From the NCBI RefSeq assembly GCF_013205025.1, contig NZ_JABMLE010000002.1, positions 62,001-126,000 on the forward strand: 64,000 nt of DNA. Reading direction: 5' to 3'. This DNA comes from Rathayibacter sp. VKM Ac-2857. GTDB taxonomy: Bacteria > Actinomycetota > Actinomycetes > Actinomycetales > Microbacteriaceae. The notes beneath the pieces were generated by a model. It was not told where the DNA came from. It saw only the letters and a list, made by a program, of their open reading frames with translations, and did not search any database. Positions 25,786 to 34,550 of this stretch are shown one piece after another. The translations under genes were made by a program, and so were the position numbers. Within the stretch, counting starts at the first letter, position 1; each line of letters begins with the position of its first letter.

Positions 25786-25848
25786 GCGGCCGTCGATCCC
25801 CTCGGCTCCCTCGGGAAGAGAAGCGGCCGCCCCCGCGTTGCAGGGTGC

Positions 25849-26631
25849 ATGCCTTCGACGAGCAGCACTGTCACCGCCCCCTCCCGCGCCTCGATCGACA
25901 CGACCGAGTCGGCCCGCGCCGGCTGGGAGTCGTGGCTCGCGCGCCGCGCCGAGCGGGTCACCGGCCCGCGCGGCGACCTCGCCCTGGTCGAGACCCGCTG
26001 GCTCGAGCCGGGCGAGAGCGTCGACGACGAGGCCGCGCTGGCCGGCTACGGGCCGACCGCGACGCTCACCCGGATGCGCCGCGCGAGCCTGGACACCGGC
26101 GAGGAGGAGTACGGCTACCGCGTCTGGGACGCGGCCTCCGAGGGCATCCGCTCGTTCGACGCGATCGAGACCTTCCCCTTCGACGCCGCCTGGGTGCTCG
26201 AGGCCTGGTTCGAGCCGGTCGACGACGCGCGGACGATCCCGTTCGAGCACCTCCGCGACAACGGCGCGACCCGCGACCTGGTCGTGCCCGGCGACATCAC
26301 CTTCTCCCTCGTCGACGACGGGAGGGCGCACGAGTACACGGTGGCCGCGTTCGACGACGGCGGCACCCTGCTCGTCCCGTTCGGCGACCCGACCAACCGC
26401 AGCGACGACCCGGCGCTGAAGAGCTACCCGGTCGGCCGGTTCCTGGTCGTGCAGCGCCTCGGCGGAGCGGCCGACGCCGGCACGCCCGGCCCGGTGCTGC
26501 TCGACTTCAACCGCGCCTACATCCCGCCGTGCGGGTTCTCGCCGCACTACAACTGCCCGCTGCCGCCCGCGCAGAACCGCCTCGGCGTCGCGGTGACCGC
26601 CGGCGAGCGCCGGGTGCTGCGCGCCGACTGA
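25849..26631 (+). CDS. DUF1684 domain protein
   Basis: A 260-residue cytoplasmic protein. The family hallmark is at the C-terminus: VLLDFNRAYIPPCGFSPHYNCPLPPAQNRL, with conserved Cys and His. Other conserved blocks are RFLVVQRLGG and FEHLRDNGATRDLVVPGDITF. The function of DUF1684 is not established. It is divergent from the glycosyltransferase operon, sharing the palindromic promoter region. The stop codon region carries a 14-bp tandem duplication (GACTGAGGCCGCC twice). Confidence 0.88.
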   Translation: MPSTSSTVTAPSRASIDTTESARAGWESWLARRAERVTGPRGDLALVETRWLEPGESVDDEAALAGYGPTATLTRMRRASLDTGEEEYGYRVWDAASEGIRSFDAIETFPFDAAWVLEAWFEPVDDARTIPFEHLRDNGATRDLVVPGDITFSLVDDGRAHEYTVAAFDDGGTLLVPFGDPTNRSDDPALKSYPVGRFLVVQRLGGAADAGTPGPVLLDFNRAYIPPCGFSPHYNCPLPPAQNRLGVAVTAGERRVLRAD

Positions 26632-26642
26632 GGCCGCCGACT

Positions 26643-26683
26643 GAGGCCGCCGCCCGCCCGCTCCCGCGGAGGGCGCCGGCCTC
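26643..26683. terminator. bidirectional hairpin terminator
   Basis: GAGGCCGCCGCCC and GGGCGCCGGCCTC pair over 13 positions with one mismatch, between the convergent DUF1684 and HxlR genes. Confidence 0.7.
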
Positions 26684-26686
26684 GGG

Positions 26687-27196
26687 TCAGAGACTCTCCC
26701 ACGTCGTGCGCGCGGCCGGACCCGGCACGATCCGGACGCGGTCTATCGACGACCGGCGCCCCTCCCGGTCGACGAAGGCGAGCGCGAGCCGCTCCCCAGA
26801 GTCCGCGTCGGCGGCGAGGGAGGCCGCGCCGTGCGGGGCCGGGCGGTTCTCGTCGCCCCACTGGGCGAGCGCGACGAGGACGAGCTTGAGCGCCCGGCCC
26901 TGCTCGGTGAGCTCGTAGCGCGAGCGCTCGCGCGAGCCCTCCGGCCGGTAGGGCACCTTCTCGAAGATCCCGGCCTCGGTCAGGGTGCGCAGCCGCGCCG
27001 AGAGCACGTCGCTCGGCACTCCGAGCCGCTCGCGGAACTCCGAGTAGGTGCTCGCCCCGCGGAGCGCCTCGCGGACGATCAGGAGGCTCCAGCGCTCGCC
27101 GAGCAGCTCGAGCGACCGGGCGACCGAGCAGCGCTCGGCCCGGTCGTCGTCGACGCCGACGGGGCTGCTCTCGACGGGGCGGGGGGCGGTGGACAC
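26687..27196 (-). CDS. HxlR-family winged-helix transcriptional regulator
   Basis: A 169-residue regulator. The core CSVARSLELLGERWSLLIVREALRG, TYSEFRERLGVPSDVLSARLRTL and the wing VPYRPEGSRERSRYELTEQGRAL are standard HxlR. An extra about 55-residue C-terminal segment follows. The GTG at 27196 is chosen; the longer frame to TTG 27238 would run through the palindromic operator. It is divergent from the MFS gene at 27262 and probably controls it through that site. HxlR proteins often respond to electrophiles or aromatics. Confidence 0.88.
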   Translation of the reverse strand: MSTAPRPVESSPVGVDDDRAERCSVARSLELLGERWSLLIVREALRGASTYSEFRERLGVPSDVLSARLRTLTEAGIFEKVPYRPEGSRERSRYELTEQGRALKLVLVALAQWGDENRPAPHGAASLAADADSGERLALAFVDREGRRSSIDRVRIVPGPAARTTWESL

Positions 27197-27223
27197 GCTA
27201 CGAGGATATCGCCGGGGCACCTC

Positions 27224-27254
27224 GCTTGGACATTCCAAGCCAGGGCGCTAGCGT
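27224..27254 (+). promoter_or_regulatory. HxlR operator overlapping the MFS promoter
   Basis: The inverted repeat GCTTGGA-CAT-TCCAAGC (27224-27240) contains the -35 TTGGAC (27226-27231). A 17-bp spacer leads to -10 TAGCGT (27249-27254), 7 nt before ATG 27262, so the message should be leaderless. Binding at the palindrome would block the -35. Confidence 0.7.
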
Positions 27255-27261
27255 GACCTCC

Positions 27262-28530
27262 ATGCCGACTCCCAGCACCCTCGTCCGCCCTTCCGCGCGC
27301 TTCGGGCGGCGAGGCGCCTTCTGGGTCTCGACGCTCGTGCTGGCGCTCTGCCTCTGGTCCAGCGGCGCCCCCTCCGTGCTCTACCCGAGCTACGCCCAGG
27401 AGTGGGGCCTCTCCCCCGTCGTCATCACCTCGGTCTTCGGCGCCTACCCCGTCGCGCTGCTGCTCGCGCTGCTCCTGGTCGGCGGACTGTCCGACGTGAT
27501 CGGGCGGCGGCGGACGATGCTGCTGGGCATCGCGCTGATCGCGGTCTCGGCGGTCGTGTTCTCGCTCGCGGACGGCGTCGCGCTGCTCTACGTCGGCCGG
27601 GCGATGCAGGGCGTCGGGACCGCGCTGGCGCTCAGTGCGGCGAGCGCCTCCCTCGTGGACAACAACGTGTCCGCCAATCCGCGCCTGCCCTCCTCGCTGA
27701 CGACCGTGTCGACCGCCGCGGGGCTCACCCTCTCCCTGCTGCTCTCGGGCGCGCTCGCGCAGTACGCGCCGCTGCCGCTGCAGCTGAGCTACTGGGTCCT
27801 GGCGCTGGTCGGCGCGGTCACCCTCGTCCTGCTGGCCCTCGGCCGTGACGACCGCCCGGTCGCCGGCGCCCGCTGGCGGCCGCACCTCCCCTCCGTGCCG
27901 GTCGGCCTCCGGAGGGCGTACGCCGGTGCGACCCTCGCCGTCTCGGTCGCCTACGCGGTCGGCGCCCTCGTGCTCTCGCTCGGCGCGCAGATGGCGCGGG
28001 AGCTGACCGGCACGACCGACCTGCTCGTGATCGGCTCGGTGCTGGCGCTCTCGTCGATCGTGATCGGGCTCACCGCGCTGGCGATCCAGCGCGTGCACGC
28101 GCACCTCGCGATCATCGTCGGCGCCGTCGTCGCGATAGCCGGGCTCGCGCTGATGGAGTGGACGGCGGCGAGCGGCTCGCTCGTGCTGTTCGTCGCCTTC
28201 ATGATCGTCGGCGGCGTCGGCTACTCGCTCAGCTTCTCGGGCGGGCTCGCGCTGGTCGGGCAGGCGGCTCCGGCCGAGCACCGCGGCTCGATGATCTCGG
28301 CCGTGTACCTCCTGAGCTACCTGGTCCAGGCGATCACGGCCGTCGCGGCCGGGGCCGTGGCGACGGCGCTGGGGCTGGAGGCGGCGATCGACCTGGTCGC
28401 GCCGGCCGTGGCGGTCCTCGCCCTCGGCTCCGGGGTCGTCGCCGTGGTCGATCTGCGGCGCCGCCTCGCGGAGCGGCGCGACGCCGAGGCGGCCCCTGTC
28501 GCGGAGGTCGCGGCGGTGCAGCAGCGCTGA
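27262..28530 (+). CDS. MFS transporter controlled by an adjacent HxlR regulator
   Basis: A 422-residue 12-helix major facilitator. The loop 2-3 signature GGLSDVIGRRRTMLLG and motif C-like VGRAMQGVGTALALSAASASL put it among drug:proton antiporter-like carriers. The substrate is unknown. The start at 27262 is set by the -10 box 7 nt upstream. The divergent HxlR gene and the palindrome over the -35 suggest inducible efflux of a small, perhaps reactive, compound. Confidence 0.88.
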   Translation: MPTPSTLVRPSARFGRRGAFWVSTLVLALCLWSSGAPSVLYPSYAQEWGLSPVVITSVFGAYPVALLLALLLVGGLSDVIGRRRTMLLGIALIAVSAVVFSLADGVALLYVGRAMQGVGTALALSAASASLVDNNVSANPRLPSSLTTVSTAAGLTLSLLLSGALAQYAPLPLQLSYWVLALVGAVTLVLLALGRDDRPVAGARWRPHLPSVPVGLRRAYAGATLAVSVAYAVGALVLSLGAQMARELTGTTDLLVIGSVLALSSIVIGLTALAIQRVHAHLAIIVGAVVAIAGLALMEWTAASGSLVLFVAFMIVGGVGYSLSFSGGLALVGQAAPAEHRGSMISAVYLLSYLVQAITAVAAGAVATALGLEAAIDLVAPAVAVLALGSGVVAVVDLRRRLAERRDAEAAPVAEVAAVQQR

Positions 28531-28558
28531 CGGGCGCGCTCGACCGCGGAGAGCGGCG

Positions 28559-29380
28559 TCAGCTGAGGGCGATCAGGTGGTCGAGCGCCTCCGGCAGCCG
28601 GCGCAGCACCGAGACGTGGCCGTCGTCGGGGTGCTCGATCAGCTCGGCGGCCGGGAGCAGCGCCCGGAGCCGTCGGGCGTGCTGCGCCGGGATCACCCGG
28701 TCGAGCCCGCCCTGCACGAGCACGACCGGGCACCGGATCGCCGCGAGGTCGACTCCCCAGGGCGCGGCGAAGGCGACGTCGTCGTCGATGAGGCCGCCGT
28801 CGCCCCATTTCTCCGAGCGCGCGACGTCCTCGCCGAGGGCCGCCCACTCCCCCTCGAGGGCCGCGTAGTCGGCCGCCACGAACGACTCGGGGTCGAACTC
28901 GTCGGTCTCGGCGAAGCGGGCCCGCGCCTCGCGGCCGTCGCGCGCCGAGACGAGGCCGCCCGGAGCGGCCATGCCGTCGAACCAGGCGGGGTCGCCGTCG
29001 TACGGAGCGGGTGAGGCGAGGACGGCGACGCCGTCGACCCTGTCGCCGAGCAGTGCGGCGCAGGCCAGGGCGTGCGGACCGCCGCCGGAGGCGCCCGCGG
29101 TGAGGATCCGGTCGAGGCCCAGCGCGTCGAGCACGGTGTGGACGTCGTCCGCCGCGGAGGCGACGTCGCGGCCCAGGCGCTCGGTCGAGCCGCCGTAGCC
29201 GGGGCGCGCGTAGGAGAGGAGCCGGAGTCCGCGGGCGCGGGCGGCCTCGAGGACGGGGGTGAGCAGCGCGCCGGTCTGCGGGGAGCCGTGCTGCCAGAGG
29301 AGCGGACGGCCCTCGTCGCCGCTGTCGTGGGCGACGAGGATTTTGCCGTCGGCGGTCGCGATCTCGATGGTGCGGGTCAT
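28559..29380 (-). CDS. alpha/beta hydrolase
   Basis: A 273-residue cytoplasmic hydrolase. The nucleophile elbow is AGASGGG (Ser), the acid is in VLVQGGLDRVIP and the His in HPDDGHVSVL; the oxyanion region is WQHGSPQTG. AGGAG lies 6 nt before ATG 29380. The family covers esterases, epoxide hydrolases and C-C hydrolases, and the sequence does not decide among them. It is convergent with the MFS gene and stands alone. Confidence 0.88.
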   Translation of the reverse strand: MTRTIEIATADGKILVAHDSGDEGRPLLWQHGSPQTGALLTPVLEAARARGLRLLSYARPGYGGSTERLGRDVASAADDVHTVLDALGLDRILTAGASGGGPHALACAALLGDRVDGVAVLASPAPYDGDPAWFDGMAAPGGLVSARDGREARARFAETDEFDPESFVAADYAALEGEWAALGEDVARSEKWGDGGLIDDDVAFAAPWGVDLAAIRCPVVLVQGGLDRVIPAQHARRLRALLPAAELIEHPDDGHVSVLRRLPEALDHLIALS

Positions 29381-29438
29381 GTGCTGCTCCTGTCCTCTCG
29401 CGGACCGTGCAGTCCGCTGATCCCTCGGTCCGGACGGC

Positions 29439-30557
29439 TCAGCCGCCGGTGAGCGCTGAGCGGCGGGCGACCAGCTCGTCGAGCAGCAAGCGCTCGTCGA
29501 CGGCGGCCGCGCGCCCGCCTCGCCCGGCGAGCTGCTGCTGGCGCACGTGCGCGAGCCGGGTCGCGGAGCGGAGGAAGCCGCGCATCGCCCGGGGCCGGTC
29601 GCCGCCGGCCACCCGGGCCCAGCGCAGTGCGGTGCGGCGGCCCTCGGCGGTGCCGATCATCCGCACCTCGGTCGGCGAGAGCCAGCCGGCCGCCGCGTAG
29701 TCGCCGAGCCGCGCGAGGGTGACCCGCCGCTCCTGCCGGCGCAGCAGCACGACGACCACCACAGCGACCACGAACAGCGGCACCTGCACCACGCCGTAGA
29801 AGCCGAACCAGTCGGAGACGAGGAACGACGAGCCGTTCCAGAGGGCGTGCAGGAACGCGGCGAGCGCGAGGCCGAGGAGCGCGATCGGCAGCCGGGCGGC
29901 CGGCGGGCGGTTCATCGCGAAGCCCAGCGCCGCGCCGAAGCAGGACGTGAAGAGTACGTGCGCGAAGGGCGAGAGCACGCCGCGGAGGAAGAAGGTGACG
30001 GCGAGCGAGCCGAGGCCGCCCTCCACCAGCGCGCTGCCGAAGTAGAGGATGTTCTCGACGAAGGCGAAGCCGGAGGCGACGACCGCCGCGTAGACGATGC
30101 CGTCGACCGGTCCGTCGAAGCTGCGGCGCCAGATCAGCAGGATCAGCAGGACGCCGAGTCCCTTCGCCGACTCCTCGACGATCGGCGCCTGGATCACGGC
30201 ACCGACGAAGTCCGACTCGCTCGGCTGCGCGCCGGAGGCGTAGACCGCGATCTGCACGCCGAGATCGACCAGGAGCGCGATCGCCACCGAGCCGGCCGCT
30301 CCCCAGAGGAAGGCGAACCAGAGGCCGAGCGGCGCCTCCGGCTCCCAGCGGTCGACCCAGCGGACACCGGCCAGCACGACGAGCAGCGGCACCAGGGCGA
30401 CGACCGCGCAGATTCCGGCGGCGGTCGCCCCGAGCCCGGAGACGACGTAGGCGAGGACCAGCAGCAGCAGGACACCCAGCAGCGCGACGCCGATCGCGCC
30501 CAGCACCGTCGGGACGATCGAGGGGCGGGCGGGGGCCGGCGGCGGGTAGGCGCTCAT
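29439..30557 (-). CDS. PrsW-family intramembrane metalloprotease
   Basis: A 372-residue polytopic membrane protein with about eight helices. The PrsW motifs are visible: QAPIVEESAKGLGVL (EExxK), SGFAFVENILYF (FxxxEN) and the His-containing LSPFAHVLFTSCFG and AFLHALWNGSSF. Bacillus PrsW cuts an anti-sigma factor; actinobacterial members are abundant and mostly uncharacterised. A basic, probably cytoplasmic tail of about 110 residues follows. A partner anti-sigma factor is not encoded next to it. A family 3 repeat cluster begins 70 nt upstream of the start. Confidence 0.88.
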   Translation of the reverse strand: MSAYPPPAPARPSIVPTVLGAIGVALLGVLLLLVLAYVVSGLGATAAGICAVVALVPLLVVLAGVRWVDRWEPEAPLGLWFAFLWGAAGSVAIALLVDLGVQIAVYASGAQPSESDFVGAVIQAPIVEESAKGLGVLLILLIWRRSFDGPVDGIVYAAVVASGFAFVENILYFGSALVEGGLGSLAVTFFLRGVLSPFAHVLFTSCFGAALGFAMNRPPAARLPIALLGLALAAFLHALWNGSSFLVSDWFGFYGVVQVPLFVVAVVVVVLLRRQERRVTLARLGDYAAAGWLSPTEVRMIGTAEGRRTALRWARVAGGDRPRAMRGFLRSATRLAHVRQQQLAGRGGRAAAVDERLLLDELVARRSALTGG

Positions 30558-30628
30558 GGGGTCCGAGAGTAGGGCACCGGCGGGAGCGCGGCCCGGCGGT
30601 TGACAGCGGGTGCGGGCGGCCGGACATG

Positions 30629-30916
30629 CTGATCGAGTAGCCCGCGCAGAGGGCGTATCGAGCGGAGGGGCGCCTTCGGCGCCAGCGCAGGGCGGGGAAG
30701 AGACCGACGTCCTTGGGGTGGGAGGGTCTCGATACGCCCCTGCGGGGCTACTCGACCAGCATGACCTCGTCGGTGCGGGGGCGCCCCCATGCGATCGAGT
30801 AGCCCGCGCAGCGGGCGTATCGAGATCCACCACCGCCAGAAGGACGAGTCCGCACATCAGCCCTGCTGACGACAGCGGGTCTCGATACGCCCCTCCGGGC
30901 TACTCGACCAGCATGA
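30629..30916. repeat. cluster of four family 3 hairpin repeats
   Basis: This fills most of the 496-bp gap 30558-31053. Copies lie at about 30629-30662 (inverted), 30726-30763 (direct), 30794-30828 (inverted) and 30879-30916 (direct). Direct copies read GGTCTCGATACGCCCC...GGGCTACTCGACCAGCATGA and the inverted ones are the complement, so the copies alternate as two back-to-back pairs. I see no gene here. Confidence 0.85.
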
Positions 30917-31053
30917 ACGGGATGCCGCCGCGTCCTCTCCCTCACCACCGAGTCGCGAAGCGGCTCCGTCGTGCACGTGGCGGGCGGCGCACCGCGCGGG
31001 GCCGTGTCCGATTCCCGCGATCCTCCGGCCGCAGGGCGTGCCAGTCTCGGAGC

Positions 31054-32613
31054 ATGGTCGAGGATCCGCTGTTCGAGGAGCGCTACCGCGCGGTCGCCTC
31101 GCGCGACTCGCGCTTCGATGGCCGCTTCATCACCGGGGTGCACTCGACCGGCATCTACTGCCGGCCGAGCTGTCCCGCCACGACGCCACGGCCCGGGAAC
31201 GTCCGGTTCTACCCGACCGCGGCGGCCGCGCACGAGGCGGGGCTGCGCGCCTGCAAGCGATGCCTCCCCGACGCGGTGCCCGGGTCCCCGGAGTGGAACC
31301 TGCGCGACGACACCGCGGCCCGCGCGATGCGGCTGATCGGCGACGGCGTGGTCGACCGCGAGGGCGTCGAGGGGCTGGCGGGGCGGCTCGGCTACGGCGC
31401 ACGCCAGCTCGGGCGGATCCTGCGCGTCGAGCTGGGCGCGCCGCCGCTCGCCCTCGCCCGTGCGCAGCGGGCGCAGACCGCCCGGCTGCTGCTCACCGGG
31501 ACGGAGCTACCGGTGTCGGAGGTGGCGTTCGCCGCAGGATTCGCGAGCATCCGGCAGTTCAACGCGACGATCCAGGAGGTGTATGAGCGCAGCCCGAGCG
31601 CCCTGCGCGCCTCGGCCCGGGGAGCCCGGTCGGAGGCGGCCGTGCACGCGGGCGCGACGACGCTCGCGCTTCGGCTCGCCGTGCGCGCGCCGTTCGATCC
31701 GGGGGTGCTCGCGGTCCTCGGCGCCGACGCGGTGCCGGGATTGGAGGAGGCCGGGCCGGGCCGGTACTCCCGCTCGCTCGCGCTTCCCGGAGGCCCGGCG
31801 ATCGCGCGGCTCGAGCAGGACGGCGACGCGGTCCGCTGCACGGCGACGCTGGCCTCGGTGGCCGATGTCGGCCCCCTGGTCGCGCGGGTGCGCCGACTGC
31901 TCGACCTCGACGCCGATTCCGCCGCGATCGACGAGGCGCTGGGCGCGGATGCCGTGCTGGCGCCGCTCGTCGCCGCGACGCCGGGGATCCGCCTGCCTGG
32001 CTCCGTTGATCCGGCCGAGACTCTGCTCCGCACGCTGATCGGGCGGGGCGTCACGGCTGCCGCCGCACGCTGGGCACTGACCCGGTTGGTGGCGGCACTC
32101 GGCGAGCCGCTGCCCGCCGCCCTCGCGACCGGCGGCGTCACCCGCGCGTTCCCGTCACCCGCGGCGATCGCGGCGAGCGGTGCGGACCTGCTGCACGGCC
32201 CCGCCCGTCGGGTCGAGACCCTGCGCCGGGTCGCCGCCCTCCTCGCGGACGGCACCCTGCGCCTGGACGCGGGCCTGCCGCGCGAGGACCTGATGGAGCG
32301 CCTGCTCGCTGTCGACGGCATCGACCCGGCGACCGCCGGCTCCGTCGCGGCGCGGATCACCGGCGACCCGGACGTCCTGCCGGCCGGCGACCGCGCCGTG
32401 CGCGCCGGCGCCGCCGCGCTCGGCCTCCCGTCGACCCCTGGAGCCCTCACCGCGGCCGCCCGCCCCTGGGCCCCCTGGCGCAGCTACGCCGCCCTCCACC
32501 TCGCCGCGAGATGCCACTTGAGTACGCGACACGCCGCTGAGGACGTACACAAGTGGCATCTCGCGACGAGCGGGCCACGACGGACCACCGCTGAGTGCGA
32601 CCCGCCCGGGTGA
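31054..32613 (+). CDS. Ada-like regulator fused to AlkA-type 3-methyladenine DNA glycosylase, with altered C-terminus
   Basis: A 519-residue DNA repair protein in three parts. Residues 1-80 are the Ada zinc domain with Cys36, Cys40, Cys67 and Cys70 (YCRPSC, ACKRC), which takes methyl groups from phosphotriesters. Residues 85-190 are an AraC-type helix-turn-helix (LPVSEVAFAAGFASIRQFNATIQEVY). Residues 200-485 are an AlkA glycosylase with helix-hairpin-helix and the catalytic Asp region LPAGDRAVRAG. The Ada methyltransferase domain is absent, as in mycobacterial AlkA fusions. After WAPWRSYAALHL, where AlkA proteins normally end, the last about 35 residues are encoded by a palindromic repeat copy and following sequence. 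Confidence 0.9.
   Translation: MVEDPLFEERYRAVASRDSRFDGRFITGVHSTGIYCRPSCPATTPRPGNVRFYPTAAAAHEAGLRACKRCLPDAVPGSPEWNLRDDTAARAMRLIGDGVVDREGVEGLAGRLGYGARQLGRILRVELGAPPLALARAQRAQTARLLLTGTELPVSEVAFAAGFASIRQFNATIQEVYERSPSALRASARGARSEAAVHAGATTLALRLAVRAPFDPGVLAVLGADAVPGLEEAGPGRYSRSLALPGGPAIARLEQDGDAVRCTATLASVADVGPLVARVRRLLDLDADSAAIDEALGADAVLAPLVAATPGIRLPGSVDPAETLLRTLIGRGVTAAAARWALTRLVAALGEPLPAALATGGVTRAFPSPAAIAASGADLLHGPARRVETLRRVAALLADGTLRLDAGLPREDLMERLLAVDGIDPATAGSVAARITGDPDVLPAGDRAVRAGAAALGLPSTPGALTAAARPWAPWRSYAALHLAARCHLSTRHAAEDVHKWHLATSGPRRTTAECDPPG
32505..32565. repeat. palindromic element, family 1, copy C, inside the ada-alkA coding end
   Basis: The 61-bp core begins CGCGAGATGCCACTTG and ends CAAGTGGCATCTCGCG. 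The inner GCGACACGCCG shows orientation opposite to copies A and B. It is translated as RCHLSTRHAAEDVHKWHLAT in the glycosylase frame. Confidence 0.9.
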
Positions 32614-32646
32614 TGCGCCTCGGCAGTTGCTCGCGCAGCAGATCCC

Positions 32647-32707
32647 CGCGAGATGCCACTTGGGTACGCGACACGCCGAGAAACGCGTGCACAAGTGGCA
32701 TCTCGCG
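32647..32707. repeat. palindromic element, family 1, copy D
   Basis: A 61-bp core 142 bp after copy C, same orientation as C, between the convergent glycosylase and aspartase genes (16 bp from the aspA stop). It may also terminate transcription from both sides. Confidence 0.9.
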
Positions 32708-32723
32708 GAGGGAGGAGGCCGGG

Positions 32724-34163
32724 CTATTCCGTGGGGGGCTCGATGATCGGGAGGGACGCCGTCATCGCCTCGATGCCGGAGAGGCGGGCCGGCGAGATGA
32801 GGCGCAGGACCTCGTCGCGGGACATCAGGCCGGCCTCGACGACGAGGTCGGCGACGTTGCGGCCGGTCGCGAGCGCCGCCTTCGCGAGGGCAGCGGAGGC
32901 GGTGTAGCCGATGCTCGGGGTCAGCGCGGTCACGACTCCCACCGAGGAGGCGACCATCGCCTCCAGGCGGTCGATGTTCGCGGTGATGCCGTCGATGCAG
33001 TTGATCCGCAGGGTGAGGCAGGCCTGGGTCATCCAGGTGATGCTCTGCAGGAGCGAGTGCGCGATGACCGGCTCGAACGCGTTCAGCTGCAGCTGACCGG
33101 CCTCGGCGGCCATCGTCACGGTGACGTCGGCCCCCGCCACCGAGTAGGCGACCTGATTCACCACCTCCGGGATCACCGGGTTCACCTTCCCGGGCATGAT
33201 GCTGGAGCCCGCCTGGCGCGGCGGGAGGTTGATCTCGCCGAAGCCGGCCTGCGGACCGGAGGAGAGCAGGCGCAGGTCGTTGCAGATCTTCGACAGCTTG
33301 ATCGCCGAGCGCTTCAGCGCGCTCGAGAACGACATGAAGACGCCGGTGTCGCTGGTGGCCTCGACGAGGTCCTGCGCCATCTCGAGGTCGAGGTCGGTGA
33401 GCTCGTTGAGGTGGCGGACCGCGGCGGCGCCGTAGCGCGGGTCGGCGGTGATGCCGGTGCCGATCGCCGTCGCGCCGATGTTGACCTCGGCGAGCAGCCA
33501 GATCGTCTCGGACAGGCGCGCGTGGTCCTCACCCAGGGTCGTGGCGAAGCCGTGGAACTCCTGACCGAGCGTCATCGGCACCGCGTCCTGCAGCTGGGTG
33601 CGGCCGACCTTGAGGACACTGCCGAACTCGACGGCCTTCCGCGAGAACGAGGCCTGGAGCAGCGCGAGCTCGTCGAGCAGACGGCGCAGCGACCAGGTCA
33701 TCGCGATCTTGATCGACGTCGGGTACACATCGTTCGTCGACTGGCTGCGGTTCACGTCGTCGAGCGGGTGCAGGAAGGCGTAGTCGCCCTTCGGCCGTCC
33801 GGCGATCTCGAGGGCGACGTTGGCGACGACCTCGTTCGCGTTCATGTTGGTCGAGGTGCCCGCGCCGCCCTGGATCACGCCGACCACGAACTGGTCGTGG
33901 AACTCGCCGTCGATGATGCGGCGGCAGGCCTGCTCGATCAGCTCGGCCTTGGCCGGCGCGAGGCTGCCGATCTCGGTGTTCGCCCGGGCGGCGGCGAGCT
34001 TGACGGTGGCGAGAGCCCGGACGAGGTCCGGGTAGATCGAGATCGGGCGCTTGGAGATCGGGAAGTTGTCCAGTGCCCGCGCGGTGTGGATGCCCCAGTA
34101 GGCGTCGGCCGGGATGTCGAGCGGGCCGAGCGAGTCGGTCTCGGTGCGGGTGTCGGCGTCCAC
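32724..34163 (-). CDS. aspA: aspartate ammonia-lyase
   Basis: A 479-residue member of the aspartase/fumarase superfamily that splits aspartate to fumarate and ammonia. The signature GSSIMPGKVNPVIPEVVNQV is complete; other markers are DNFPISKRPI near the start (aspartase rather than fumarase), GAGTSTNMNANEV and SQSTNDVYPT. GTG 34163 is preferred, with GGAAGGA upstream; a GTG at 34259 would add 32 residues. Adjacent ethanolamine permease and gamma-glutamylation genes suggest an amine/amino-acid nitrogen catabolic neighbourhood. Confidence 0.93.
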   Translation of the reverse strand: MDADTRTETDSLGPLDIPADAYWGIHTARALDNFPISKRPISIYPDLVRALATVKLAAARANTEIGSLAPAKAELIEQACRRIIDGEFHDQFVVGVIQGGAGTSTNMNANEVVANVALEIAGRPKGDYAFLHPLDDVNRSQSTNDVYPTSIKIAMTWSLRRLLDELALLQASFSRKAVEFGSVLKVGRTQLQDAVPMTLGQEFHGFATTLGEDHARLSETIWLLAEVNIGATAIGTGITADPRYGAAAVRHLNELTDLDLEMAQDLVEATSDTGVFMSFSSALKRSAIKLSKICNDLRLLSSGPQAGFGEINLPPRQAGSSIMPGKVNPVIPEVVNQVAYSVAGADVTVTMAAEAGQLQLNAFEPVIAHSLLQSITWMTQACLTLRINCIDGITANIDRLEAMVASSVGVVTALTPSIGYTASAALAKAALATGRNVADLVVEAGLMSRDEVLRLISPARLSGIEAMTASLPIIEPPTE

Positions 34164-34550
34164 GGGGGGTCCTTCCGGCGGGGCCTGCGGGGCGGTGAGC
34201 CGCGAGCCGATGCTCTCGGGGTCGGTGCTCTCGGGGAGGGTGGTCGAGGCGGATGTCACGTCAGCTCCGTCGCTGTCGTCGTGCGGCCCCGAAGGCTGCA
34301 GGGGGTCCGCGAACTGCCCGGCCAGCCTACGCCGGGGCTCCGATCCGCCGGGTCGGCGGCGTTCGACGCACGCTCCAGCGCGCCATCTCCCGACGGATCG
34401 GCGGCGGCCGCCCGGGCCCACCACTGACCGGGCCACCCCGATCGAAGCGGCCACCGAAGGACCGCGACCGGCAGGGTGGCCCTTCTTCTCCTCCCCAGAG
34501 CCGAGTGGACCGGGCCACTCTCGGAGCATCACCTCGAGATCGGATGCCCC

